Part shown: in pieces, positions 8,660 to 16,922 of the stretch
How positions within the stretch are numbered: position 1 is the stretch's first letter
Layout of the letters: the number at the start of each line of letters is the position of its first letter
NCBI GenBank assembly: GCA_024636875.1
Contig: JAGXGJ010000123.1
Span: forward strand, 1 to 40,997
Direction of reading: 5' to 3'
DNA length: 40,997 nt
Source: Methylococcaceae bacterium
GTDB lineage: Bacteria > Pseudomonadota > Gammaproteobacteria > Methylococcales > Methylomonadaceae
Notes under the pieces: generated by a model
Databases searched by the model: none
What the model was told of the DNA's origin: nothing
The model's input: the letters and a program-made list of their open reading frames with translations, nothing else
Program-made: the position numbers and the translations under genes

Positions 8660-9639
8660 GCAAGCTCGCCTGGATAGGGCTGGGGCTATTGATCATGATG
8701 CTGTCTGCGGCATCCATGCTGACCGGCCCCATCTCTATTTTCGATGCCATAGCCGATTGGCGCGGCGACAAGATACAGGAATGGTCAATTATCCTGTGGG
8801 AAATTCGCGCGCCGCGCACCGTGCTCGGCTTGTTGGTCGGTGCAGCACTGGGGCTGGCTGGCGCCGCGATGCAGGGTTTGCTGCGGAATCCGTTAGCCGA
8901 ACCTGGCTTATTAGGGGCTTCGAGTGGAGCCGCACTGGGTGCCGTCGTAGCTCTATATAGCGGACTGGCCTCCGCGTTCTATTTGGCTTTACCGTTAGCC
9001 GGTTTCTGCGGCGCGATATTGATGTCCGTTATTGTCATCGCATTGGCCGGATTGCAAGCGGAAATGACTGTCATTATTCTTGCCGGTGCCGCCGGTAGTG
9101 CGTTGTGCGGCGCGTTGATCGCTTTAGTGCTGAATTTTTCACCGAACCCGAACGCCGGCTACGAAATCATGTTCTGGCTGATGGGATCGCTGGTGGACCG
9201 CAGCTGGGATGAGGTCTATTTGGCGCTGCCGCCGATGGCCGCCGGTGCGGTGTTACTATTGTTCGCGGGCAAAGGCTTGCTGGCGATGAGTCTTGGTGAG
9301 GAAACGGCCCATTCTATGGGATTTTCTCCAGAACGGCTGCGAGCCCTGGTGTTGATCGGTTCCTCCTTGCTGGTAGGCAGCGCTGTATCCGTTGCCGGGA
9401 GTATCGGCTTTATCGGGTTGGTCGCGCCGCATTTGATGCGGTCCGCAGTGATGGCCGATCCGCGGCGGCTTTTGCCGGCCGCCGCGCTGGCCGGGGCGGC
9501 GTTATTACTGAGCGCTGATATTGGCGCCCGTTTACTGATCACCCAAGGACAGGAATTAAAATTGGGCGTATTGACCGCTTTATTCGGATCGCCGTTTTTC
9601 TTTGGCCTGGTATTACGTTTACGGAGCAGGGGATGGTGA
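8656..9639 (+). CDS. btuC: cobalamin ABC transporter permease (FecCD family)
   Basis: A 327-residue inner-membrane permease with about ten helices and clear FecCD family segments: WEIRAPRTVLGLLVGAALGL, GAAMQGLLRNPLAEPGLLGA, and SIGFIGLVAPHLMRSAV near the coupling-helix region. AAGGAGG precedes the start, which overlaps btuF by the ATGA arrangement. It forms the channel half of the corrinoid importer with the ATPase encoded next. The family also carries siderophores and haem; B12 is chosen here because of the riboswitch. Confidence 0.9.
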   Translation: MSKLAWIGLGLLIMMLSAASMLTGPISIFDAIADWRGDKIQEWSIILWEIRAPRTVLGLLVGAALGLAGAAMQGLLRNPLAEPGLLGASSGAALGAVVALYSGLASAFYLALPLAGFCGAILMSVIVIALAGLQAEMTVIILAGAAGSALCGALIALVLNFSPNPNAGYEIMFWLMGSLVDRSWDEVYLALPPMAAGAVLLLFAGKGLLAMSLGEETAHSMGFSPERLRALVLIGSSLLVGSAVSVAGSIGFIGLVAPHLMRSAVMADPRRLLPAAALAGAALLLSADIGARLLITQGQELKLGVLTALFGSPFFFGLVLRLRSRGW

Positions 9640-10415
9640 GTCTTTTAGAGGGCTGCGGCTTATCGTTAACTTTGGGGAAACGCCAAGTCATTGATCAGGT
9701 ATCGATCAGCCTGACACAGGGGCAACTGACCGGCATTATTGGCTGCAACGGAGCAGGCAAGTCCAGTCTGCTGGGCTTGCTGTCCGGTTACCGGCAGCCG
9801 CAGGCGGGCGAGGTGTTTCTCGGCGGCAGCGCCTTGACGCAACTGACACTGGCAGAACGCGCCAAGCGTCTTGCCTTCCTGCCGCAAGGACAAGCCGTTC
9901 ACTGGCCCTTATCAGTGGAGCGGGTTGTCGCGTTGGGACGGCTCCCGCATAGCTCGGGCATGAAACTTGGCGCGGAAGATTTGGCCGCTGTGAATCAGGC
10001 CATGACCTGGACCAATGTCAGCCATCTTGCCGCACGCAATGTCAATGCCTTGTCCGGCGGCGAGCGGGGGCGCGTTCTACTGGCTCGCGCCCTGGCTACG
10101 CAAACACCGGTGATGCTGGCAGATGAGCCGCTGGCGGGGCTTGATCCCGGCTGTCAGTTGCGATTGATGGACGTATTGCGCGGGCTGGCAAATGACGGCA
10201 TGTCCATTGCGCTGGTCATGCATGATATCGGGCTTGCTACGCGTTATTGCGACAGGCTTTGCCTTTTGCATCAAGGGTGCCTGTTAGCGGAGGGCTCGCC
10301 TGAATCGGTATTGACCGAAAATAACTTAGCCCGCGCTTTTGGTATCAAAGCATGGCATGGCGTTATCGATAACCGTCGCTGCCTGGTTCCGATAACGGCT
10401 ACAGCATCGGGCTAG
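9633..10415 (+). CDS. btuD: cobalamin ABC transporter ATP-binding protein
   Basis: An ABC ATPase of 260 residues with Walker A GCNGAGKSSL (about residues 37-46), a Q-loop LPQGQ, the signature LSGGERGRVLLARAL, Walker B VMLADEPLAGLDPG and the H-loop VMHDIGLATRY. It starts inside the end of btuC (7-base overlap), giving a tightly coupled btuF-btuC-btuD unit. It powers import of corrinoids from the periplasm. The remnant of a second btuB begins just after its stop codon. Confidence 0.9.
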   Translation: MVSLLEGCGLSLTLGKRQVIDQVSISLTQGQLTGIIGCNGAGKSSLLGLLSGYRQPQAGEVFLGGSALTQLTLAERAKRLAFLPQGQAVHWPLSVERVVALGRLPHSSGMKLGAEDLAAVNQAMTWTNVSHLAARNVNALSGGERGRVLLARALATQTPVMLADEPLAGLDPGCQLRLMDVLRGLANDGMSIALVMHDIGLATRYCDRLCLLHQGCLLAEGSPESVLTENNLARAFGIKAWHGVIDNRRCLVPITATASG

Positions 10416-10428
10416 ATGTCAAGTCCCG

Positions 10429-10911
10429 CATGAGCATATCCGGATTTTTACCCGCAAGTGTGGTGAGCAGGATAAGCCCAGGGCGCCTTGGATGCCCGGC
10501 GGTTCCTATGATACTTACCGCGCTTTTGGTACTGTCAGCGGTAAATGGAAAAACAGCTGGTATACATTGGGTTCATCGCAGTTTGGTTCTCAGGGTTTTA
10601 ATGCCCGATAGCACAATATGTGACTGCCGCACCATGCGGAAAAAAATCTGGCGTTTGGATTATCCCGAAGTTTTGGGTCTGTAGATCTGGGCGCTAAAGT
10701 GCTGGCTCAAGCTGAGCGTTTTGACGATACACTGAACAAAACCAAGGTTGCCGGTTACGTAACCGTTGATTTACGCTCGGCTTATCATTTAAATAAGAAC
10801 TGGATGCTGAGCGCAAAATTAAACAACCTGCTGGATGAACAGTATCAAACCATCAATACCTACAATACCGCGTACAGGAATTTCTTTCTTTCAATCCACT
10901 ATAACAACTAA
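10429..10911 (+). pseudogene. btuB: second btuB-type TonB-dependent receptor, decayed
   Basis: One reading frame carries two separated pieces of a BtuB-like receptor. The first (HIRIFTRKCGEQDKP, then GGSYDTYRAFGTVSGKW, to QGFNAR) is the end of the plug and first strands. It stops at TAG 10609-10611, with TGA at 10621-10623. The second piece (HHAEKNLAFGLSRSFGSVDL, then AQAERFDDTLNKTKVAGY, to NLLDEQYQTINTYNTAYRN and IHYNN) is the end of the barrel. Roughly 300 central residues are missing, as is the whole N-terminus. Both pieces are in the same frame, so an internal deletion plus later nonsense changes is the simplest reading. The product cannot be a working receptor. It marks an older btuB-btuM order now interrupted. 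Confidence 0.88.
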
Positions 10912-10929
10912 CCTTTTGGAGACAACATC

Positions 10930-11511
10930 ATGAACATAAAACAATGGCTGCAAGTCGAGTATTTACCAATCCCCCTGATCGCGCTGATGGTGCTGACGCG
11001 CTTTCATCACTTTGGCGACGTATTGCATCTGCCCGATGCTTCGTTGGCGGTTTTTTTCTTTGCCGGTTTTTACCGCAAAAAGGCCTTGTTTGTCTTCTTG
11101 CTGGTTATGGCGGCGTTAATTGACACCATCGCCATCGCAAACGGCACCAGCAGCTGGTGTGTGTCGCCCGCCTACGTTTTCCTGATCCCTACCTATGCAG
11201 TAATGTGGTTTGCAGGCCGCTACTGCTCGGTATTTAAATCGCTGAAAATGACCGGACTGGCCATGCAGTTTGGCGTGGTGACGCTGGCAACATCGGCTGC
11301 ATTCGCCATTTCAAACGGCAGCTTCTATTTGCTTTCAGGCCGTTATCCGGATTTATCCTGTGGACAATATTTTGCACGGGTAGACCAGTATTACCCGCCT
11401 TATGTTGGTTATACCTTGGGTTATGCGGTTGCAGGTATGTTAATCGTTAAACTGTTCAATGCACTATTTGACACGCGACCCAAATATGAAGAACTTGACA
11501 GAAGGAGTTAA
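10930..11511 (+). CDS. BtuM-like small membrane protein, predicted cobalamin transporter
   Basis: A hydrophobic protein of 193 residues with about six predicted helices. It starts after a GGAGA site and directly follows the btuB remnant. It contains LHLPDASLAVFFFAGFY, DTIAIANGTSSWCVSPAYVF with a cysteine at residue 77, then FLIPTYAVMWFAGRYCS, and a Tyr-rich loop (ARVDQYYPPYVGYTLGYA). Proteins of this size with such a cysteine, placed in B12 regulons next to btuB, have been described as BtuM, a solitary ECF-type S component that brings in and de-cyanates cobalamin. The assignment is from recall of that family and from position, not from alignment. If right, this organism has both an ABC importer and a BtuM route. 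Confidence 0.6.
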   Translation: MNIKQWLQVEYLPIPLIALMVLTRFHHFGDVLHLPDASLAVFFFAGFYRKKALFVFLLVMAALIDTIAIANGTSSWCVSPAYVFLIPTYAVMWFAGRYCSVFKSLKMTGLAMQFGVVTLATSAAFAISNGSFYLLSGRYPDLSCGQYFARVDQYYPPYVGYTLGYAVAGMLIVKLFNALFDTRPKYEELDRRS

Positions 11512-11764
11512 TTTTTATCGTGAAGACGGCTGGGTAGTTTATACAGCCGAATACCACTTGAAACGCGGCTATTGCTGTCATTCAGGGTGTCGTCATTGCC
11601 CTTACGGTTATGATAATGATATAGAGTCCGACGTTGGTAAAGCGACACAAAGTCCCCCCTCCCTTTGGGAGAGGGTTAGGGTGAGGGCATTACAAAGGTC
11701 GCTTTACCAACTTTGGCTCCTATACACAACAAAAGCCCGAGGTCGCCAATGGATAAACAAATGA
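11486..11764 (+). CDS. DUF5522-like Cys-rich small protein with repeat-encoded tail
   Basis: The first 44 residues (MKNLTEGVNFYREDGWVVYT, then AEYHLKRGYCCHSGCRHCPY) match a small conserved family with a C-C-x3-C-x2-C cluster that could hold a metal or iron-sulfur group; I recall it as DUF5522. The start at 11486 overlaps the previous gene by 26 bases. From residue 45 on, the frame runs through the 105-bp inverted-repeat element at 11620-11724. It gains IESDVGKATQSPPSLWERVR and further residues, with a stop only at 11762-11764. The native protein probably ended near the element, so the tail is acquired. Function of the family is not known to me. Confidence 0.65.
   Translation: MKNLTEGVNFYREDGWVVYTAEYHLKRGYCCHSGCRHCPYGYDNDIESDVGKATQSPPSLWERVRVRALQRSLYQLWLLYTTKARGRQWINK
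11620..11724 (+). repeat. 105-bp inverted-repeat element (MITE-like), copy 1
   Basis: The ends are imperfect 27-base inverted repeats starting TATAGAG/TATAGGAG and sharing a perfect GTTGGTAAAGCGAC core. The centre has a second palindrome (CCCTCCCTTTGGGAGAGGG) followed by TTAGGGTGAGGG. A full-length copy in the opposite orientation is at 40236-40340 and has the same length. It carries no gene of its own, so it could only move with help from another transposase. The frame of the overlapping small protein passes through it. Confidence 0.88.
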
Positions 11765-12360
11765 CAATAGCAACAATTGACTCAACCGTTATCAATCGTG
11801 AGGCAGTTGAGAATTTGGGTGGCACAATCACTGAATATACGTACTTCGAGCCTACCGAAGAAAAGATGAAAGAGCTGTCGCAAGATCTGTTCTCGAAAAA
11901 CTGGAATAAGATTGTCGTTGGCCCCTGCGTTGAAGGTGCTGTCTTTGAAGTACGTTTTGCTAAATAGCCAAAACTTTCTTATCTTAATGGCTACCTGACC
12001 GTTGACCTGGGTCATTGGCATTTTCATCTATGCATTGGGCCGCACAAGAATTGCTCCTCTGAAAAACTGAGAAAAAATCGTCCCGTTGCCAAAATTGGTT
12101 TTTTCGAAATGTGTGGCGGCAAATGCGGCGGTGGACGCAGTTGGGGATTGCGGCTGTGGAACGGCTTTGGCGACCAATTGACAACAGTTTTTTTGCCATC
12201 GCCGTTTTTATCTGATGAGCAGCATGTATTGCCTGAGCCGAAATGGGAACGTCTGGATCTTTATTACAGTTTGCGTGAAAAGTATTTGGGTGAACCAAAG
12301 CTGGAAAAGTTTAAGCTTGCAGATGCGCCCGATATTAAAAAGCCGCTTTTGCATTATTAG
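11749..12360 (+). pseudogene. paralogue of the HFHLCIG B12-operon protein, interrupted and 3'-truncated
   Basis: Two open stretches in the same frame, 11749-11967 and 11968-12360, form one gene related to 7252-7827. An in-frame TAG at 11965-11967 interrupts it at the point where the paralogue reads NKPGRISYLDGYLTIDFG; here it is stop, then PKLSYLNGYLTVDLGHWHFH and LCIG. The second half adds a Cys/Gly cluster (FFEMCGGKCGGGRSWGLRLW) not seen in the paralogue, then LPEPKWERLDLYYSLREKYL. At 12339 the coding sequence runs into the duplicated ATPase tail and ends by chance at 12358-12360. A weak GAGG precedes the ATG. Whether the amber codon silences it or is read through cannot be told from sequence; pseudogene is the safer call. 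Confidence 0.8.
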
Positions 12361-12457
12361 CTTTTGCAGGCCTTGCAACATTATGGGAAGCCATTGCGGC
12401 AGATATGGGAGCTTCTTTATCGGTTGTTGCAAACGGATTAAGGCTGCTACACACTAA
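12339..12457 (+). repeat. 119-bp direct repeat, copy 2 (orphan ATPase tail)
   Basis: Ungapped match to 3915-4033 with five differences. It starts abruptly inside the 3' end of the HFHLCIG paralogue and ends two bases short of where the parent gene's stop codon would be. Here it is not part of an ATPase gene. Joined to a foreign gene at its left edge, it records a recombination or insertion event. Confidence 0.9.
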
Positions 12458-12524
12458 TTGTTATATTTACAGTATTTAATGATTTCTATATTCTGTATCG
12501 AGCGCTAAACAATGTCGATAAAAT

Positions 12525-12555
12525 AAGGGTTTGTAGCGATACAAGCCCTTTTTTT
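12525..12555 (+). terminator. Rho-independent terminator
   Basis: An 11-bp stem AAGGGTTTGTA / TACAAGCCCTT (one G-T pair) with a GCGA loop is followed by seven T residues. It closes the cobalamin region on the plus strand. Confidence 0.85.
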
Positions 12556-12938
12556 CGAGCTTTCCTTTTTCCAGGATCAAGGCGTATCTGCACGGTCTAA
12601 ACCGGATCAGAGTATGCCGGATAAGTGATAACAAAGCGATGACTGAATGGATGCAGCAGGGGATAGAACAATGCAGGAGCGGTTGCCGAGAAAGACAAAA
12701 GTCAGCAGGTGATCGAAAGTAGCGTAGAACCTAAGAGAACGGCTGATGCGTCTGATTAACAGGCAAAATCAGCACATCCCGATGTCAAGCTAATCTGCCG
12801 ATAATGACAGCTTTGGATTACAATTTCAGAACAAACACAAATCAGGCGTGCGAGAATAGATATAATCACTTTAATCGCCTGGAGCTTAACAAGGGTGTTT
12901 GAGTATTTATTGCAATAACCAAACTGTGGGGGCTTATC
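12556..12938. other. intergenic region, no gene recognised
   Basis: About 380 bases between the terminator and the lipoprotein gene. I see no coding frame with family resemblance, no RNA gene and no clear repeat. It should hold the promoter of the lipoprotein gene, but no good -35/-10 pair stands out. Confidence 0.4.
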
Positions 12939-13502
12939 ATGAATACCGACTCATTTTCTAGCATAATGAACTATAAATTTCTGGCCGTTTTGTTAATGTT
13001 CTTTACAACGAGTTGTTTTCTAACTGGCTGTGAAAAAAGTAATCAGACTAATACATCTATCCGGCAGGCCGTCAAAAAATATGATAAAGCGACAATTCTG
13101 GAAGGGAATGTCAGTAATAATGAGGGCCCGATAAAAGCTGGCGTCATCAAGGTGACGGACAATAAAGAGCAGCTTGTCGCAAGTACAACTTTACAAAATA
13201 ACAGCCATTACAGTATTGAAATTCCTGCTAGCACTGTTTTACCCATCGTCTTGACATTTTATCCGGATGCTGACACAGCGGACGCTGAACATCTTATCAC
13301 CGCAGTGATTCATCCCACGATAACCCGATATGATATTAATCCATTGACAACGGCTATTGCAAAAAAAGCTAAATCCATGGGTGGTTACAACCATGCAAAT
13401 ATGGTTAGGGCGGCAGAAGACACGGCTGCAGTACCGGATGCTAATAAAACTACAGAAGGGTTTCGTGGCGACCCTACTACCCAATATGGCGGTTGGCATT
13501 AA
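12939..13502 (+). CDS. predicted lipoprotein of unknown function
   Basis: A 187-residue protein with a lipoprotein signal: hydrophobic core FLAVLLMFFTTSCF and lipobox LTGC with Cys at residue 31. An in-frame ATG at 12966 would give a more usual signal length; the upstream ATG has a G-rich site (GTGGGGG) before it. The mature part looks like a small beta-sandwich of the carboxypeptidase regulatory-like type (ILEGNVSNNEGPIKAGVIKV, then SHYSIEIPASTVLPIVLTFY). It ends in the distinctive GFRGDPTTQYGGWH. No enzyme motif is visible. It would be anchored in the inner or outer membrane facing the periplasm. I cannot assign a function; no neighbour forms an obvious operon with it. Confidence 0.7.
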   Translation: MNTDSFSSIMNYKFLAVLLMFFTTSCFLTGCEKSNQTNTSIRQAVKKYDKATILEGNVSNNEGPIKAGVIKVTDNKEQLVASTTLQNNSHYSIEIPASTVLPIVLTFYPDADTADAEHLITAVIHPTITRYDINPLTTAIAKKAKSMGGYNHANMVRAAEDTAAVPDANKTTEGFRGDPTTQYGGWH

Positions 13503-13571
13503 TAACATTAAACCTGAAAAACCAGAGTTGGGATTAATCCTTGCTAAATATTCAGCCACAGATTGACACAA

Positions 13572-13652
13572 ATGCACACTGATAAACTAAAACATAAAGA
13601 ACTCAGTCATCTTATTATCAAAAGTATTGTGGGGATACTTAATGAGCAATAA
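13572..13652 (+). pseudogene. GxxExxY-protein N-terminal fragment
   Basis: A 26-codon frame, MHTDKLKHKELSHLIIKSIV then GILNEQ, resembles the start of GxxExxY proteins (a PD-(D/E)XK-like family widely scattered as repeats). It is preceded by CCACAGATTGACACAAATGC, a leader often seen before that family. The core with GxxExxY and ELK motifs is missing; the frame ends 15 bases before the next gene. A possible distal piece of the same family lies at 27899-28110. Confidence 0.5.
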
Positions 13653-13667
13653 TCCGGAAAACCTCAA

Positions 13668-15293
13668 ATGAGTAATCCTCCCATATTATCTGTTGAAGGC
13701 TTGAGTGTAACCTTCAACCACCGGCAGAAGGTGGTTGATGACATCAGTTTTGCAATCTTTCCAGGCGAAACGTTTGCGTTGGTAGGTGAGTCGGGTTCAG
13801 GCAAATCCATTACTGCGCTGTCAGCGTTGCGCTTGTTACCTAATAATGCCCGGATCAACGCCAGTGCAATCAACCTGCAAGGCGATAACTTGTTACACAG
13901 GTCTGAATTTGAGCTCTGTAAAGTTCGCGGCAGACGTATCGCTTTGATTTTTCAGGACCCTTTCGTCTCAATGAATCCAGTGATGACGATCGGCAGGCAA
14001 ATAGAAGAAGTCATAAGAATTCATTTCTCTTTACCCAGGGAAGCAATTAAACAGCGTGTGCTGGAATTATTGCAGCAGGTTGAAATATCCAATCCACGGC
14101 AGCGGATTAAAGACTTCCCGCATCAACTTTCCGGTGGTCAGCGGCAACGGGTGATGATTGCTATGGCTTTAGCGGGAAAGCCCGACTTATTGATTGCCGA
14201 TGAACCCACCACATCTCTGGATGTGACCATCCAGGCGCAAATATTGATGTTGCTAAAAACCATACAGCAACAGACCGGGATGGCGTTGTGGTTAATCAGT
14301 CACGATTTGGCGCTGGTTTCTACAATGGCAGATCGTGTTGCTGTGATGCAGCAAGGGAAAATTGTTGAAACCGGATTAACCACCGCCCTTTTCAATCATC
14401 CCAAACATCCTTATACCCGCAAATTACTCAATGCCTTGCCGTCAATGAGTCACGCCGGTATAGACTCGATCGATCGCGGTTCCGTGCAGGGAAAATGGCC
14501 ATTGCTACAGGTCAGTGATTTTTATTGTTACTATCCGATTCGAAAAGGTATTTTTAAACGAGTAGTCGATCATGTGCGCGCTGTCGATGGTGTGAGTTTC
14601 GACATTCAACAGGGCAAAACGCTGGCTCTGGTGGGTGAATCCGGCTGCGGCAAAACCACGTTAGGCAAGAGCTTGTTAAATCTGATACCCGGCAGTAGAG
14701 GGCAGGTCATCATCAATGGCGTTGAACTTAATGGCTTGACAGGTGAAAAATTAAGACGGCAACGCGCAAACATTCAAATTATTTTTCAGGATCCCTTTTC
14801 GGCGATGAATCCAAGAATGCTGGTAGGCGATATCATAGCTGAAGGTATTAGCGCATTACACCCTAAAGTCAGTTCAAACGAACGCAAGACAAGAATACGG
14901 CAGTTGTTGCAGCACGTCGATTTACAGGAAGATTCGGCAAATCGATATCCGCATGAATTTTCAGGTGGTCAACGGCAGCGCATTTGCATAGCCCGTGCCC
15001 TGGCGGTTGAGCCCAAACTGATTGTATGCGATGAGCCAACCAGTGCGCTGGATGTGTCTGTGCAAGCACAGATCATTCAATTGCTTAAAGCATTGCAAAA
15101 AGAACAGGGCGTGAGCTATCTGTTCATCACCCATGATCTGGCAGTTGTCGCAGAAATAGCCGATGACGTTGCTGTTATGTATCAAGGGAAAATTATAGAG
15201 CAGGGCAGAATAGAGCAAGTGTTGTCGCAGCCTGAACATCCTTATACCCGAAAACTGCTTGCGGCTGTTCCGGTATGGAAAGCAGAAAAATAA
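13668..15293 (+). CDS. fused two-domain ABC ATPase, oligopeptide/YejF type
   Basis: A 541-residue protein holding two complete ABC cassettes. The first has GESGSGKS (Walker A, near residue 41), [14 protein letters not shown] (Q-loop), [17 protein letters not shown] and [14 protein letters not shown]. The second has [14 protein letters not shown] (near 322), [34 protein letters not shown] and [14 protein letters not shown]. Each ends with an oligopeptide-transporter C-terminal element ([29 protein letters not shown]). This architecture matches YejF/GsiA-type ATPases that energise peptide or microcin C-like import. No permease or binding protein lies next to it here, so the partners must be elsewhere. 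The ribosome-binding site is weak (GGAAAA). Confidence 0.88.
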   Translation: MSNPPILSVEGLSVTFNHRQKVVDDISFAIFPGETFALVGESGSGKSITALSALRLLPNNARINASAINLQGDNLLHRSEFELCKVRGRRIALIFQDPFVSMNPVMTIGRQIEEVIRIHFSLPREAIKQRVLELLQQVEISNPRQRIKDFPHQLSGGQRQRVMIAMALAGKPDLLIADEPTTSLDVTIQAQILMLLKTIQQQTGMALWLISHDLALVSTMADRVAVMQQGKIVETGLTTALFNHPKHPYTRKLLNALPSMSHAGIDSIDRGSVQGKWPLLQVSDFYCYYPIRKGIFKRVVDHVRAVDGVSFDIQQGKTLALVGESGCGKTTLGKSLLNLIPGSRGQVIINGVELNGLTGEKLRRQRANIQIIFQDPFSAMNPRMLVGDIIAEGISALHPKVSSNERKTRIRQLLQHVDLQEDSANRYPHEFSGGQRQRICIARALAVEPKLIVCDEPTSALDVSVQAQIIQLLKALQKEQGVSYLFITHDLAVVAEIADDVAVMYQGKIIEQGRIEQVLSQPEHPYTRKLLAAVPVWKAEK

Positions 15294-15548
15294 ACAGCCT
15301 GCGCAGCTGGTTGGCAACAGGCTACCCTGCTGCCCAAAAATGACGGCGGGTCGGCTTGTTGTTGTACCTGTTTCAAATTCGGACAATTAATTGGTGGTGA
15401 ACAGTACTGAGCTCAAGCATTCGATGGTGCTGATTTTGAGTGTGATGTAGGGTCCTACCGCTTCACCCAGCGCGGTCACTCGCAGTCCATCAGGAGATAA
15501 AGATAGCCTTGAAAATAAAATGTAACTATTAGAAACCTAACGGTTGCG

Positions 15549-16136
15549 TTACCCGGATCGTTTTAGCACATCCCAGGCAGAACGCACATTGGACTCGGGT
15601 TCATCCAAGATCAAGGTGAGCACAATTTCTTCGATGGCTGCAACTATGCAGATCACAGCAGCCACTCGAAACGGCCAGGTTGGGCCGCCTAAAAACAACA
15701 CATATAAGGTTAGGCCCATAGACGCAGCAGCGAGTTTAACTCCCCAGGTATGATAGCTGGTAAAACGTCCGAATTTGCTAAAGCCTGCAGCAGCCGGCAA
15801 TAGGCAACTGGCTACAATCAAGCTGACGTAGATCAGCTCCTTTTGAACTACATCAGGCCACAACCACCAGCATCCGACAGCTATGGTCAGGTAGGTAATA
15901 ACATCCGCCCAACTGTCAAGCGTAGCACCAAACTGGGAAATCTGTCCGGTCAATCGAGCCGCCAGACCATCCAGTAAATCAGTTAAAAAGGCGATAGCTA
16001 ACAGACCCATAAAAGCAATCCCATAACCATGCCATGCTAACCATAACAAGCATGGAGCGGCTACAAAGCGGAATCCTGTCAGCATATTGGGCAAGGTCAA
16101 CCGGGACTGTTGGCCGGAGTGCTGTTTGCTGTTCAT
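15549..16136 (-). CDS. CDP-alcohol phosphatidyltransferase
   Basis: A 195-residue membrane enzyme with the full CDP-alcohol phosphotransferase signature: DLLDGLAAR, eight residues, then GATLDSWAD (near residues 53-79). These aspartates bind the metal and CDP-lipid. It would move a phosphatidyl group from a CDP-lipid to an alcohol such as glycerol phosphate or another head group. Several further helices follow. The ATG at 16136 overlaps the stop of the upstream gene by 4 bases, so it is translationally coupled as the third gene of a minus-strand operon after the CarS-like and EEP genes. The alcohol acceptor cannot be read from sequence; PgsA, phosphatidylinositol-type and YnbA-type activities are all possible. 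Confidence 0.85.
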   Translation of the reverse strand: MNSKQHSGQQSRLTLPNMLTGFRFVAAPCLLWLAWHGYGIAFMGLLAIAFLTDLLDGLAARLTGQISQFGATLDSWADVITYLTIAVGCWWLWPDVVQKELIYVSLIVASCLLPAAAGFSKFGRFTSYHTWGVKLAAASMGLTLYVLFLGGPTWPFRVAAVICIVAAIEEIVLTLILDEPESNVRSAWDVLKRSG

Positions 16137-16882
16137 AAGGTAAATGAGGCGGCAAGTGGCGCATGATCTGAAAGCATGCGCCATGGTGATTGAGTCAGCC
16201 GATCACATGACACCGGCACCAGGCCACGATAATAAATACGATCCATCTGCAAAAAAGGCAACCAGGCAGGAAATGTACGCGCATAGCTGCCATGAATTTG
16301 TAGAAATACCTCCCGCAAATCCAGATGACCAAGGAAAAGCCGCCCGGCCTGACCCAGCCAATCGTTGAAATCACCGGCGACAATCAAGGGGGCGTCATGC
16401 GGCACATGACTGTCGATACGATCACACAATTTCCCTATTTGCTGGCGGCGCTCCCTGCCCATCAATCCAAAATGAATACAAACAATATGCACATCCTGGT
16501 CGCTCTGTGGTAGTCGGATAACGCCATGCAGAAGACTGCGACTGGCCCAGGGGAATGGGGATACGTTAATATTTTCCCAGCTTTCAAAAGGGTACTTGCT
16601 TAAAATAGCATTACCATGATGACCCGCATTATAAATCGCGTTTTTTCCATAGGCGTAAAATGGCCATACGCCTTCGGCAATAAACTCAAATTGAGAGTGA
16701 TCGGGCCAATCTTCAACTCTTTTTTCATGGCGATGATGCTTGCCTTGCATCTCTTGTAAAAACAGCAAATCGGCATCAGCCGCTATTAACGCTTCCCGAA
16801 TCTGGTGCAATACAAAGCGCCGGTTGCTTATGTCAAAACCTTTATGGATATTGTAGGTTAATACCCGCAATCCTTTTTTCAT
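16133..16882 (-). CDS. endonuclease/exonuclease/phosphatase (EEP) family hydrolase
   Basis: A 249-residue protein with the DNase I-like EEP fold: LRVLTYNIHKG at the start, DLLFLQEMQG (metal-binding Glu), HIVCIHFGLM, APLIVAGDFNDWLG and the catalytic closing MLSDHAPLAA. The family includes nucleases, inositol-phosphate phosphatases and sphingomyelinase-like enzymes. The start at 16882 is preferred over an upstream ATG at 17017, which would add a non-matching extension reaching into the previous gene. It lies between a CarS-like cytidylyltransferase and a CDP-alcohol phosphotransferase, so a phospholipid or phosphate-ester substrate is more likely than DNA, but this is inference from context. 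No signal peptide is visible. Confidence 0.85.
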   Translation of the reverse strand: MKKGLRVLTYNIHKGFDISNRRFVLHQIREALIAADADLLFLQEMQGKHHRHEKRVEDWPDHSQFEFIAEGVWPFYAYGKNAIYNAGHHGNAILSKYPFESWENINVSPFPWASRSLLHGVIRLPQSDQDVHIVCIHFGLMGRERRQQIGKLCDRIDSHVPHDAPLIVAGDFNDWLGQAGRLFLGHLDLREVFLQIHGSYARTFPAWLPFLQMDRIYYRGLVPVSCDRLTQSPWRMLSDHAPLAASFTL

Positions 16883-16922
16883 AGATACCCTGACTGTCTG
16901 TGAAGTGATAAACCTATTCGAT

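Noticed and set aside
11965-11967. The in-frame TAG considered as a pyrrolysine codon.
   Set aside because: No pyl genes are visible, the family is not a methylamine methyltransferase, and the gene is also broken at its 3' end.
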